From assembly GCA_029931885.1 (NCBI GenBank), contig JAOZRJ010000018.1, forward strand, positions 235 to 13,137: a stretch of 12,903 bases of DNA, given 5' to 3'. Made by a program: the position numbers and the translations under genes. This stretch comes from Candidatus Omnitrophota bacterium. Lineage in GTDB: Bacteria; Omnitrophota; Koll11; Zapsychrales; Aceulaceae. Positions 1 through 6,982 of this stretch are shown one piece after another; the first letter of the stretch is position 1; every line of letters begins with the position of its first letter. Under the pieces are notes generated by a model that did not search any database, was not told the origin of the DNA, and worked only from the letters and a program-made list of their open reading frames with translations.

Positions 1-1923
1 GCTTTTACACGTAATCCGGCAGACGGAACAAATGAATTTTTCGGCGAGTATCTAATCAATGCACAGGGAGAAGATGTTGTTGCAGGTATTAGAACACCGG
101 ATCCTATTTCTACTTTAAAGAAAAAGATGCCAAAAATTTATAAGGAATTAAATGCGATTCGTATTCGTTTAGAAAAGCATTATAAAGATATGCAGGATGT
201 TGAGTTTACTATTCAAGAAGGTAAGCTTTATATGCTTCAGACTAGAACTGGAAAAAGAACCGGTTTAGCAGCGGTTAAAATTGCTGTGGATATGGTTAAG
301 GAAAAATTAATTACAGAAGATCAAGGTTTAATGAGAATTGAAGGCGATCATCTTAACCAGCTTCTTTTTCCTATTTTAGATCCAAAAGCAAAAGTTGCAG
401 CTGTTTCTGCCAAAAGAGTTTTGGCGACAGGCTTACCTGCTGGACCAGGGGCTGCTAATGGTCAAATTGTTTTTTCAGCAGACGATGCTGAAAGTTGGGT
501 AAAAAAAGGTAAAAAGGTTATTTTGGTGCGTAAAGAAACTTCTCCAGAAGATGTTAGCGGAATGTGGGCTGCTCAAGCGATTTTGACGTCTACAGGAGGC
601 ATGACATCGCACGCAGCTGTTGTTGCGCGAGGATGGGGAAAATGTTGCGTTGTTGGATGCTCAGCATTAGACATTGATTATAAAAAGAAAACAATTACAG
701 TCGGAAATAGGACTGCTAAAGAGGGCGATGAACTTTCTGTTGATGGATCAACTGGAGAGATTATTCTTGGACATGTTGAGACGTCTTCATCTCCTGTTGT
801 TGCAGGAATCGTCGAAGGAAAAAAATCAGCGTTAAAACATCCGATTTGTCAGATATTCTCGGAAGTTATGAAATGGGCTGATAAGAAGCGAAAAATCAAG
901 GTACGTACAAATGCGGATTCTCCTAAAGATTCTGAAGTGGCTCGTTTGTTTGGGGCTCAAGGAATTGGACTTTGCCGTACAGAGCATATGTTTTTTGAAG
1001 GTGAGCGTATTTGGGCTATTCGCGAAATGATTTTAGCTGATGATTTAGCTGGACGAGAAAAGGCTTTGAAGAAACTTCTTCCGGTCCAAAGAAAGGATTT
1101 CGAAGGAATTTTTAAGGCTATGGACGGGCTTCCCGTAACAGTACGTTTACTTGATCCGCCTTTGCATGAATTCTTGCCTCATGAATCAAAAGGACAAGCT
1201 GAAATGGCAAAGAGATTAAAGATAACACCTGCAGCTGTGAAGGCAAAAGTGGATTCTTTACATGAAATGAATCCGATGCTTGGTCATAGAGGGTGTCGCC
1301 TTTCAATTTCATATCCTGAAATTTGTAAGATGCAAGTTGCTGCTATTATAGAAGCTGCTTGCAACATGAGTAAAAAGGGTGTTAAAGTTCTTCCGGAGAT
1401 TATGATTCCTCTTATTGGAACAAAAGCGGAGTATGATATTTTGGAAGAAGTTGCTCGTGCAACAGCAAATGAGGTAATTAAGAAAAAAGGAATTAAAGTA
1501 AAGTATTTGGTCGGAACCATGATGGAAATTCCGCGTGCGACACTTGTTGCGGATAAGGTTGCCGAAAAGGCTGAGTTTTTCTCTTTTGGAACAAATGACC
1601 TGACTCAGATGACGCTTGGTTATAGTCGGGACGACGTTGGTTCATTTTTACCAGATTATATAAATAAGAAAATTTTTATCGAAGATCCGTTTGCTTCGAT
1701 TGATCAAGAAGGTGTTGGCCAGCTAGTTGAAGTTGGCGTTGAGCGTGGACGAAAAACCCGCAAAGATTTAAAATGCGGAGTTTGCGGTGAACATGGAGGA
1801 GATCCTGATTCAGTAAAATTCTTTATTAAGGCAGGATTAGACTATGTTAGCTGTTCACCTTATCGTGTTCCTATTGCTAGATTAGCAGCTGGACAAGCAG
1901 TGATAGAAGCAAAAAAGAAATAA
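1..1923 (+). CDS. ppdK: pyruvate, phosphate dikinase (5'-truncated by window edge)
   Basis: PPDK interconverts pyruvate + ATP + Pi and PEP + AMP + PPi in the cytoplasm, serving gluconeogenesis or PPi-linked glycolysis. The frame is open from base 1; the first residues (AFTRNPADGTNEFFGEYL) already match the ATP-grasp part of PPDK, so the ATG at 127 is internal and about 230 N-terminal residues lie outside the window (family length about 875). Counting from base 1, the phosphohistidine-domain motif GGMTSHAAVVARGWG carries the catalytic His at about residue 204. The C-terminal PEP/pyruvate TIM barrel follows from about residue 290, with GLCRTEHMFF, FGTNDLTQMTLGYSRDD and CGVCGEHGGDP; the catalytic Cys of the last motif is about residue 595. 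All key residues visible here are intact. It is followed after about 50 bp by the sigma-factor gene, possibly co-transcribed. The GTNDLTQ...CGEHGGDP combination favours PPDK over PEP synthase. Confidence 0.97.
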   Translation, partial: AFTRNPADGTNEFFGEYLINAQGEDVVAGIRTPDPISTLKKKMPKIYKELNAIRIRLEKHYKDMQDVEFTIQEGKLYMLQTRTGKRTGLAAVKIAVDMVKEKLITEDQGLMRIEGDHLNQLLFPILDPKAKVAAVSAKRVLATGLPAGPGAANGQIVFSADDAESWVKKGKKVILVRKETSPEDVSGMWAAQAILTSTGGMTSHAAVVARGWGKCCVVGCSALDIDYKKKTITVGNRTAKEGDELSVDGSTGEIILGHVETSSSPVVAGIVEGKKSALKHPICQIFSEVMKWADKKRKIKVRTNADSPKDSEVARLFGAQGIGLCRTEHMFFEGERIWAIREMILADDLAGREKALKKLLPVQRKDFEGIFKAMDGLPVTVRLLDPPLHEFLPHESKGQAEMAKRLKITPAAVKAKVDSLHEMNPMLGHRGCRLSISYPEICKMQVAAIIEAACNMSKKGVKVLPEIMIPLIGTKAEYDILEEVARATANEVIKKKGIKVKYLVGTMMEIPRATLVADKVAEKAEFFSFGTNDLTQMTLGYSRDDVGSFLPDYINKKIFIEDPFASIDQEGVGQLVEVGVERGRKTRKDLKCGVCGEHGGDPDSVKFFIKAGLDYVSCSPYRVPIARLAAGQAVIEAKKK

Positions 1924-1934
1924 GGAATAAATTT

Positions 1935-1952
1935 GCCCCGCTATTGCAGGGC
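1935..1952 (+). other. small GC-rich hairpin between ppdK and the sigma gene
   Basis: GCCC-C-GC / TATT / GC-A-GGGC can fold into a stem with one C.A mismatch and a 4-nt loop. It begins 11 nt after the ppdK stop and ends 8 nt before the sigma-gene Shine-Dalgarno. No T-tract follows, so it is not a convincing intrinsic terminator. It could be a partial terminator or an RNA stabilising/processing hairpin. Seen by eye only. Confidence 0.3.
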
Positions 1953-1960
1953 TCATTTAT

Positions 1961-1965
1961 GGAGG
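1961..1965 (+). promoter_or_regulatory. Shine-Dalgarno that selects a TTG start for the sigma gene
   Basis: GGAGG at 1961-1965 is separated by 7 nt from TTG at 1973, which is normal spacing. The in-frame GTG at 1967 lies directly against the purine tract with no room for initiation. The Shine-Dalgarno therefore decides the start in favour of TTG. Confidence 0.65.
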
Positions 1966-1972
1966 AGTGAGT

Positions 1973-2803
1973 TTGGATCCTATACGTGCATATTTTAGAG
2001 ATGTTCGACATATTCCTTTGTTGACTCCAGAGCAAGAAGTGGAGTTGGCAAAGAAAATTGAAAAAGGTGATGCTCAGGCACGTGAGCAGATGATTACGTC
2101 GAACTTAAGGCTAGTTATCAGTATTGCAAAGCGATATATGAATCTTGGAATTCCTTTGAGTGATTTAATTGAAGAGGGCAACATCGGACTGATGCGTGCT
2201 GTCGAGAAATTTGACCATTCAAAGGGATTTCGTTTTTCTACATATGGTGCGTGGTGGATTAAGCAAAGCATTTCTCGCTCTATAGTAGATCAAGGGAAAA
2301 TGATTCGTATTCCTGTTTACATGAATGAAGAATTAGCAAAGTATAAAAAAACTGTAGAAGTTTTAACGCATAAGTTAAAGCGTAAACCACGTGTAGCAGA
2401 AATTGCCAAGAAAATGCAAGTTGGTGTTGATCGCGTTCGTGAAATCAGTCAATGCGTTACAAAAATGTCAAGCCTTGATGCGCCTATTGGCGGAGAAGGC
2501 GACGGACAATTTAAAGATATCATCGAGGATACAAGCTTTGAAGCTCCTCATGAAGAGCTGGAAGGATTTTTAAACAAGGAACGAACGCTGGATCTTCTCA
2601 GTATGATGTCTGATCGTGAGCGCGAGGTTTTAGATATGCGATACGGCATCTCTACCGGAGAAAAACAAACGTTAGCAGAGATTGCTAAAAAGTTAGATGT
2701 TTCTCGTGAACGTGTTCGTCAGGTAGAAGTGGGAGCTATTAAAAAATTGAGAGAGATTTTTAAGAAACAAGAAAAAGGACTTGCCGAAAGAGAAGAGGAA
2801 TGA
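1973..2803 (+). CDS. RNA polymerase sigma-70 family factor (RpoD/RpoS-like, lacks region 1.1)
   Basis: A primary-type or group 2 sigma factor of about 276 residues that directs RNA polymerase to promoters. It starts with the region 1.2 motif DPIRAYFRDV. Region 2 follows at about 36-106 (SNLRLVISIAKRYMNLG, DLIEEGNIGLMRAVEKFD, then the promoter-melting and -10-contacting RFSTYGAWWIKQSISRSI). Region 3 is at about 115-190, and region 4 at about 206-260 has the helix-turn-helix LAEIAKKLDVSRERVRQVE that reads the -35. No acidic N-terminal region 1.1 is present, and the length is near RpoS or short SigA proteins rather than full RpoD. An Ala-to-Gly change (YGAWW where YATWW is usual) is mild. I chose TTG at 1973 over GTG at 1967 on Shine-Dalgarno spacing. 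The stop overlaps the next start (ATGA), indicating translational coupling. An alternative sigma role is likely but unproven, so no symbol is given. Confidence 0.93.
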   Translation: MDPIRAYFRDVRHIPLLTPEQEVELAKKIEKGDAQAREQMITSNLRLVISIAKRYMNLGIPLSDLIEEGNIGLMRAVEKFDHSKGFRFSTYGAWWIKQSISRSIVDQGKMIRIPVYMNEELAKYKKTVEVLTHKLKRKPRVAEIAKKMQVGVDRVREISQCVTKMSSLDAPIGGEGDGQFKDIIEDTSFEAPHEELEGFLNKERTLDLLSMMSDREREVLDMRYGISTGEKQTLAEIAKKLDVSRERVRQVEVGAIKKLREIFKKQEKGLAEREEE

Positions 2804-3654
2804 GTAGAGCATCATTAAAAACCTTTGCATTAATTATTCCACGATTTGAAGACATAGATCATTCGTTTTATGCAGAGGAGATCGTCAAAGGTGTTGGGTT
2901 GACTGCCAGCCGTCTGAAAGCGGATGTGCTTATACATATTACTGAAAGGCATGACCATCAAGATTGGCTGAGCGGAAAAACAGTCGACCGAAAATTTATT
3001 GATGGCATTATTTTTGCAGACATTGATAATGATATTGAAACCTTACAGAAGGTTGTTGCGACAGGAATTCCGTATATTGTTTTAAACAATATATTTAAGG
3101 AGCCAATTAATAGTATTGCAATTGATAACCAAAAGGCAGCCTTTGATGCCGTTGAGAACTTAATTAATTTAGGGCATAATCGTATTGCGATTATTTGTGG
3201 GGATTTAAGAACGCAGGCCGGACTTTTGCGTTTAGAAGGCTATAAAGAGGCATTGGAAAAGCATGGCATTTCTTCTAAAAAAGAATATATTAAATATGGA
3301 GAGTTTTTGCGAACACCGTCTAGAAAAGCCGCTCAAGAATTATTTGATCTCGAAGAAAAGCCAACAGCTATCTTTGTTTGTTCCGACGTGATGGCGCTAG
3401 AAGTTATTTTTGAAGCCAAAACGAGAAATATTAATATTCCTAGAGAATTATCTGTGATAGGTTTTGATGACAATCCTATTAATATTCATAGTTCTGTTAA
3501 GTTATCGACGATTTCTCAACCCCTAAAAGAAATGGGGCGACTAGGATTAGAAAAATTAAATCAGATTTGTGAACATAAAGCAGAATCCCCACTCCAGGTT
3601 TTATTGCAGACAAAATTTATTGAGCGTGAAACGGTCGGAGAACCTAAGTCTTAA
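2800..3654 (+). CDS. LacI/GalR-type sensor-domain protein without a DNA-binding domain
   Basis: The 284-residue product starts almost directly with the first beta strand of a periplasmic-binding-protein-like type I fold (KTFALIIPRF, then HSFYAEEIVKGV). It continues through the LacI-family hallmarks DGIIFADI, YIVLNN, IAIDNQKAAFDAVENLINLGH, RIAIICGD, RLEGYKEALEKHGI, TAIFVCSDVMALEV, SVIGFDDNP and LSTISQPLKEMG. Full LacI repressors are about 330-340 residues with about 60 residues of N-terminal helix-turn-helix; that part is absent. The upstream sequence is the sigma gene in another frame, so this is not a mis-called start. No signal peptide or lipobox is present, so it should be cytoplasmic. It overlaps the sigma gene by 4 nt, implying a linked function. 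A small-molecule sensor that modulates the sigma factor or another regulator is plausible; the ligand is unknown. A degenerate repressor is the alternative. Confidence 0.85.
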   Translation: MSRASLKTFALIIPRFEDIDHSFYAEEIVKGVGLTASRLKADVLIHITERHDHQDWLSGKTVDRKFIDGIIFADIDNDIETLQKVVATGIPYIVLNNIFKEPINSIAIDNQKAAFDAVENLINLGHNRIAIICGDLRTQAGLLRLEGYKEALEKHGISSKKEYIKYGEFLRTPSRKAAQELFDLEEKPTAIFVCSDVMALEVIFEAKTRNINIPRELSVIGFDDNPINIHSSVKLSTISQPLKEMGRLGLEKLNQICEHKAESPLQVLLQTKFIERETVGEPKS

Positions 3655-3675
3655 TTTATTTTTTAAGGAGTTACA

Positions 3676-4197
3676 ATGAGCAAGAATAGTTTAGCGGATT
3701 ATATTCGAGATATTCCTGATTTTCCAAAAAGAGGAATTATGTTTAAAGATATTACAACGCTTTTAAACAATGGAAAGGCGTTTAAGAAATCGATTGACCT
3801 TTTAGCAAAGAAAATTAAAGGTAAAAAGATTGATTATATTGTTTCGGTTGAAGCTAGGGGTTTTATTTTTGGAGCTGCTTTAGCTTATAAGCTTGGTGTA
3901 GGATTTGTTCCTGTTCGAAAAAAAGGAAAGCTTCCCTCTAAGACGCGCAGCGTTACATATGACTTAGAATACGGAACTGATACTCTTGAGATTCATAATG
4001 ATGCGATAAAGAAAAATTCTAAGGTTCTTATTGTTGATGATCTTTTAGCAACAGGAGGGACTCTTAAGGGTGTCACGACGCTTTTAAAAGGATTTAAAGC
4101 ATCTATTGTCGGCATTGCATTCTTAATTGAATTAAAATTTTTAAAAGGTCGAGAAAAATTAAAGAAGTTTCCTATTTATACACTTATTGAATATTGA
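3676..4197 (+). CDS. apt: adenine phosphoribosyltransferase
   Basis: Purine salvage enzyme that joins adenine and PRPP to give AMP and PPi in the cytoplasm. The 173-residue length is typical of bacterial Apt. The N-terminal IRDIPDFPKRGIMFKDIT is the characteristic adenine-pocket segment. EARGF at 59-63 and the flexible-loop region RKKGKLP at 81-87 follow. The PRPP-binding motif VLIVDDLLATGGTL is at 117-130 with its two Asp residues intact. An AAGGAG Shine-Dalgarno lies a few bases upstream of ATG 3676. It sits 21 bp after the LacI-like sensor gene, so it probably belongs to the same transcript as the sigma gene. Confidence 0.96.
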   Translation: MSKNSLADYIRDIPDFPKRGIMFKDITTLLNNGKAFKKSIDLLAKKIKGKKIDYIVSVEARGFIFGAALAYKLGVGFVPVRKKGKLPSKTRSVTYDLEYGTDTLEIHNDAIKKNSKVLIVDDLLATGGTLKGVTTLLKGFKASIVGIAFLIELKFLKGREKLKKFPIYTLIEY

Positions 4198-4198
4198 T

Positions 4199-4217
4199 GT
4201 TTAGGTATTTTCTAAAC
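4199..4217 (+). other. weak AT-rich hairpin after apt
   Basis: GTTTAG and CTAAAC flank a 7-nt loop (GTATTTT), a perfect 6-bp stem starting just after the apt stop. It is followed by a pyrimidine-rich stretch but no T-run. It may be a feeble terminator or chance. It matters because the next gene has no visible Shine-Dalgarno. Confidence 0.2.
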
Positions 4218-4233
4218 TGTTCGCCTTTCTTCT

Positions 4234-6744
4234 ATGCAAAACCATTTCCTTTTACAAAATAAAACAAAAGTTTCTTTAGCTTTAATAGTTTTATTTTTGT
4301 TAACGCTGTTTTCTTTTTTTCCGTGTTTTAAGGGGGAATTTTTAAATTGGGATGACGAAGGACACTTAACTTCAAATCGTGTTGTAAGAGCGTTATTTGT
4401 TGAAGATTTTTCTCAAGGCTTAAAGAACATATTCACTCAAAAAGTAAATCGAACGTATCATCCTTTGACAACTCTTTCGTTTGCTTTGGAATATTATTTT
4501 TCGAAGAGTAAACCTTTTTTGTATCACCTTAATAATTTTCTTTTGCATTTAGCGGTTGTATTCTTAGTTTTTAGTTTTTCGCGTAAGATAGGGCTTTCTA
4601 TCTTTGCATCAACTATTGTTGCAATATTTTTTTCTATACATCCGACGCGTGTTGAATCTGTTGCCTGGATTACTGAGAGAAAAGATGTTCTTTACGCATT
4701 TTTTTATATGCTGGCATTGAATTTTTATTGGAAATATCTAGAAGAAAAAAAGATATGGTTTTATGTCGCAACAATTGTTCTTGGAATTTTTAGCATTTTA
4801 TCTAAGGCCATGGCTTTAAGTTTGCCGATTATTCTGCTTCTTTGCGATTGGTTTTATGGGCGAAAGATAACAAAAAAAATTTTTTTGGAGAAGATTCCAA
4901 TTTTTTTATATGTTGCTCTTATCGCTGGAATAACATATGCCGCAAATGCACGTTTCCCAGGAGAAAGTATTTACGAGGCCGTCTTAACGTGGCTATGGAC
5001 ATTTACGTTTTATTTTGAAAAATTTGTTTATCCTAAAGTTTTAATTCCTATCTACAACCTTCCGGAACCTGTTTCGATAAAGAATCTTGCCTTTATGACT
5101 TCTGTCGGCATATCTGTTGTTTTAATGTTTGTTCTTTATCTTTTTCGACGCTGTCGATGGTTTTTATTTTCGCTGGGATTTTATTTCTTTTCTATTTTCT
5201 TTTTGATGCGTTTTGATTCCGGATATGATACTCAGGTAGTTGCGGATCGTTTTTTGTATCTTCCGAGCTTAGGATTTTGTTTTTTGATAGGGTTTGGTCT
5301 TGATCGTATTTTTCTGTTCGGAAAAGAATGCTATATGAATTTAAAGCGGATTATTATTGTAGCCGTTTTGCTTGTTTTAATTTTAGGAATGTCAGCAAAG
5401 ACTTTTAAGCAAAGCAAGATATGGGAAAATAATATTTTGTTATGGACACATCAGGTTCAAAATAGTAATAAAGGGTCAGTTCCTTTTAATAATTTGGCAG
5501 TTTCATATGTGGCGGTTGCTTCTGGAAAAGAATATTTAGACGATGTATTAAAATATCAGAAAAAAATTGATGGGTCTTTGGATAATTATTCGCGTGAAGG
5601 AGAAATGGAAAAGATAAGGAATATAGAGAAGGTTGATAATGTTGCCCAAAGGGCAATGATTTTGCTTACTCGTTCTATTTTTAGCGAACCTGTTATCCCT
5701 GAGGCTTATTCTAACTTGGCGAATTTATATGAGGACATGGGTTTTATTAATGAAGCAATTGAGCTTCATGAAAAATCCATCTTTCTTGATTCGCAATTTA
5801 TTCGTTCCTATTATTTTTTGGGAAAGATTTATCGAAATTTAGGGCAGGATCAAAAGGCGGTTAATTTCTTTTGGGATGCCTTGCATCTTAAGCCTCGAGA
5901 CACTTGGTTGTGCGCGAAGATTATTAAAAGTTATAATGAGGTAATTGAAGAGCGAAGGAAGGCCGGAAAAGATGCAAAGATATTCGAAGACGCCAGAGAA
6001 AAGGTTATGGTTTTGATGCGGGATCTTGTTATCGAAGAAAAATTTGGAGAAACAAATTATGAAACTATGGGCCGTATTTATGAGGACATCGGCGATTTTG
6101 CTTCTGCCGCCTCTGCATATGGAAAAGCCTTGCGAAAAAAAGAAGAAGATCCAAACACTTTTCTCGCGCTTGCAAATGTTTATTATCAAGAGGGACAGAT
6201 TGATCGAGCTATTAAGATTTATGAGGAGCTTTTAGGTAAAGATGCAAAGAATAAAAAAATATTTTTAAATTTAGGTGCGGCATACAATAAGAAAGGTCAA
6301 TTTAAAAAAGCGATTGAGTATTATAATGATGTACTTGTCTTAAGTCCCGATGATCCACGAGCATATTTTAATTTAGGGTATGTTTATGAAAATATGGGGA
6401 AAGACGAGGAGTCTATTTCATTTTATAAAAAGGTACTAGAGCTTGACCCTCTTTACGAGGGCGCGTATTATAATATAGCTAGCATTTATACAAAAAAAGG
6501 CGAGGTCGAAAAAGCCATTGATTTATATAAACGTGTAATTTCAATCAACGGACGTCATATTGATGCACTTGTGAATCTTTCGATATTGTCGTTTTATCAA
6601 AAAAATTTTGATTTGGCTCTTGAGTATTATGATAGGGCCTTTCGATTAGGGTATAATCCACCCAATCGCTATCAGAAAGCTATAGAAAAATATAGAGAAG
6701 AAGGAGAAGATGCTTTTTCTTCTTTTCAGGAGTTGCAGAATTAA
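4234..6744 (+). CDS. TMTC-like polytopic membrane protein with C-terminal TPR repeats
   Basis: An 836-residue protein. About 10-12 hydrophobic segments fill residues 13-390 (for example 13-31, 101-136, 152-166, 173-208, 221-237, 286-325, 338-359, 371-389). A conserved acidic loop NWDDEGHL at 38-45 follows TM1, and HPTRVESVAWITERKDVL at 136-153 plus VADRFLYLPSLGF at about 336-348 are signatures of TMTC-type proteins, whose animal members are O-mannosyltransferases using dolichol-phosphate-mannose. The Asp pair after TM1 resembles the catalytic position of GT-C enzymes. From about 491 to 810 there are about eight TPR units (for example AYSNLANLYEDMG, NTFLALANVYYQEG, RAYFNLGYVYENMG, GAYYNIASIYTKKG). 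By inference it is a lipid-linked-sugar glycosyltransferase with an extracytoplasmic TPR domain; donor and acceptor are unknown. The next in-frame stop upstream is at 4213 with no other start between, so ATG 4234 is the first possible start, although no good Shine-Dalgarno precedes it. Confidence 0.88.
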   Translation: MQNHFLLQNKTKVSLALIVLFLLTLFSFFPCFKGEFLNWDDEGHLTSNRVVRALFVEDFSQGLKNIFTQKVNRTYHPLTTLSFALEYYFSKSKPFLYHLNNFLLHLAVVFLVFSFSRKIGLSIFASTIVAIFFSIHPTRVESVAWITERKDVLYAFFYMLALNFYWKYLEEKKIWFYVATIVLGIFSILSKAMALSLPIILLLCDWFYGRKITKKIFLEKIPIFLYVALIAGITYAANARFPGESIYEAVLTWLWTFTFYFEKFVYPKVLIPIYNLPEPVSIKNLAFMTSVGISVVLMFVLYLFRRCRWFLFSLGFYFFSIFFLMRFDSGYDTQVVADRFLYLPSLGFCFLIGFGLDRIFLFGKECYMNLKRIIIVAVLLVLILGMSAKTFKQSKIWENNILLWTHQVQNSNKGSVPFNNLAVSYVAVASGKEYLDDVLKYQKKIDGSLDNYSREGEMEKIRNIEKVDNVAQRAMILLTRSIFSEPVIPEAYSNLANLYEDMGFINEAIELHEKSIFLDSQFIRSYYFLGKIYRNLGQDQKAVNFFWDALHLKPRDTWLCAKIIKSYNEVIEERRKAGKDAKIFEDAREKVMVLMRDLVIEEKFGETNYETMGRIYEDIGDFASAASAYGKALRKKEEDPNTFLALANVYYQEGQIDRAIKIYEELLGKDAKNKKIFLNLGAAYNKKGQFKKAIEYYNDVLVLSPDDPRAYFNLGYVYENMGKDEESISFYKKVLELDPLYEGAYYNIASIYTKKGEVEKAIDLYKRVISINGRHIDALVNLSILSFYQKNFDLALEYYDRAFRLGYNPPNRYQKAIEKYREEGEDAFSSFQELQN

Positions 6745-6751
6745 GGAAATT

Positions 6752-6825
6752 GCGCCCGTAGCTCAGATGGATAGAGCGCGGCTCTCCTAAGGCCGGCGTG
6801 GGGGGTTCGAGTCCTCCCGGGCGCA
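6752..6825 (+). tRNA. tRNA-Arg (anticodon CCU)
   Basis: A complete 74-nt cloverleaf without an encoded CCA. The acceptor stem GCGCCCG (6752-6758) pairs with CGGGCGC (6818-6824), with discriminator A at 6825. The D-stem is GCUC/GAGC. The anticodon stem CGGCU/GGCCG encloses the loop CUCCUAA (6784-6790), giving anticodon CCU at 6786-6788, which reads AGG. The T-arm is GGGGG-UUCGAGU-CCUCC with one G.U pair. It begins 7 nt after the stop of the TMTC-like gene, so it may be read from that transcript or from an internal promoter; none is obvious. Confidence 0.97.
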
Positions 6826-6855
6826 TTTTATTTTGGCAGAAAGCCAAAATAAAAT
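6825..6855 (+). terminator. perfect 13-bp hairpin fused to the tRNA 3' end (candidate terminator)
   Basis: ATTTTATTTTGGC (6825-6837), loop AGAAA (6838-6842), and GCCAAAATAAAAT (6843-6855) form a perfect stem whose first base is the tRNA discriminator A. Only three G-C pairs are at the loop end, and no T-run follows on the + strand, so it is an atypical intrinsic terminator. It may act in termination, in 3'-end maturation of the tRNA, or be a remnant of an insertion boundary. Confidence 0.45.
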
Positions 6856-6927
6856 AGAGCAATCGAAAATTGAGATTTGAGAAATATTTAAAAGTTTGAT
6901 TGCGGTCATTTGAATGATATAGATAAT

Positions 6928-6962
6928 TGGACAAAATTAGATATTCATTGACAAATTGTCCA
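6928..6962 (+). promoter_or_regulatory. operator-like half-sites around the -35 of the DUF4143 gene
   Basis: Three related heptamers surround the promoter: TGGACAA (6928-6934), TTGACAA (6948-6954) and the inverted TTGTCCA (6956-6962). The last two form GACAA-A-TTGTC centred just downstream of the -35 hexamer, and the first is exactly 20 nt (about two helical turns) upstream of the second. The outer pair is a perfect 7-bp inverted repeat. This layout suits a repressor that blocks polymerase, but no regulator is identified. Confidence 0.35.
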
Positions 6963-6976
6963 GAATAAGGCATAAT
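6948..6976 (+). promoter_or_regulatory. promoter for the DUF4143 ATPase gene, predicted leaderless
   Basis: TTGACA at 6948-6953 is a consensus -35, followed by a 17-nt spacer and CATAAT at 6971-6976 (five of six to TATAAT). Initiation would fall near 6982-6984, which coincides with the ATG at 6983. No Shine-Dalgarno precedes that ATG, so the transcript is predicted to begin at or within a base or two of the start codon. Confidence 0.7.
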
Positions 6977-6982
6977 TTATAT

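Noticed and set aside
1118..1520. Two minus-strand ORFs inside ppdK
   Set aside because: They are antisense shadows of a conserved enzyme with no own Shine-Dalgarno or recognisable domain.
2074..2271. Minus-strand ORF inside the sigma gene
   Set aside because: Antisense of conserved region 2; no independent coding signal.
5839..6235. Overlapping plus and minus ORFs inside the TPR region
   Set aside because: The TPR reading is continuous and conserved in pattern; these are other-frame shadows of an AT-rich gene.
6680..6973. Minus-strand ORF of 97 residues containing RPGGLEPPTPALGEPRSIHLSYGR
   Set aside because: It is the antisense reading of tRNA-Arg and its flanks; the GGLEPPT type of peptide is a well-known spurious translation of tRNA genes.
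6956..6982. TTG 6956 as start of the DUF4143 gene
   Set aside because: The codon lies between the -35 and -10 of the promoter, and the family start matches ATG 6983.
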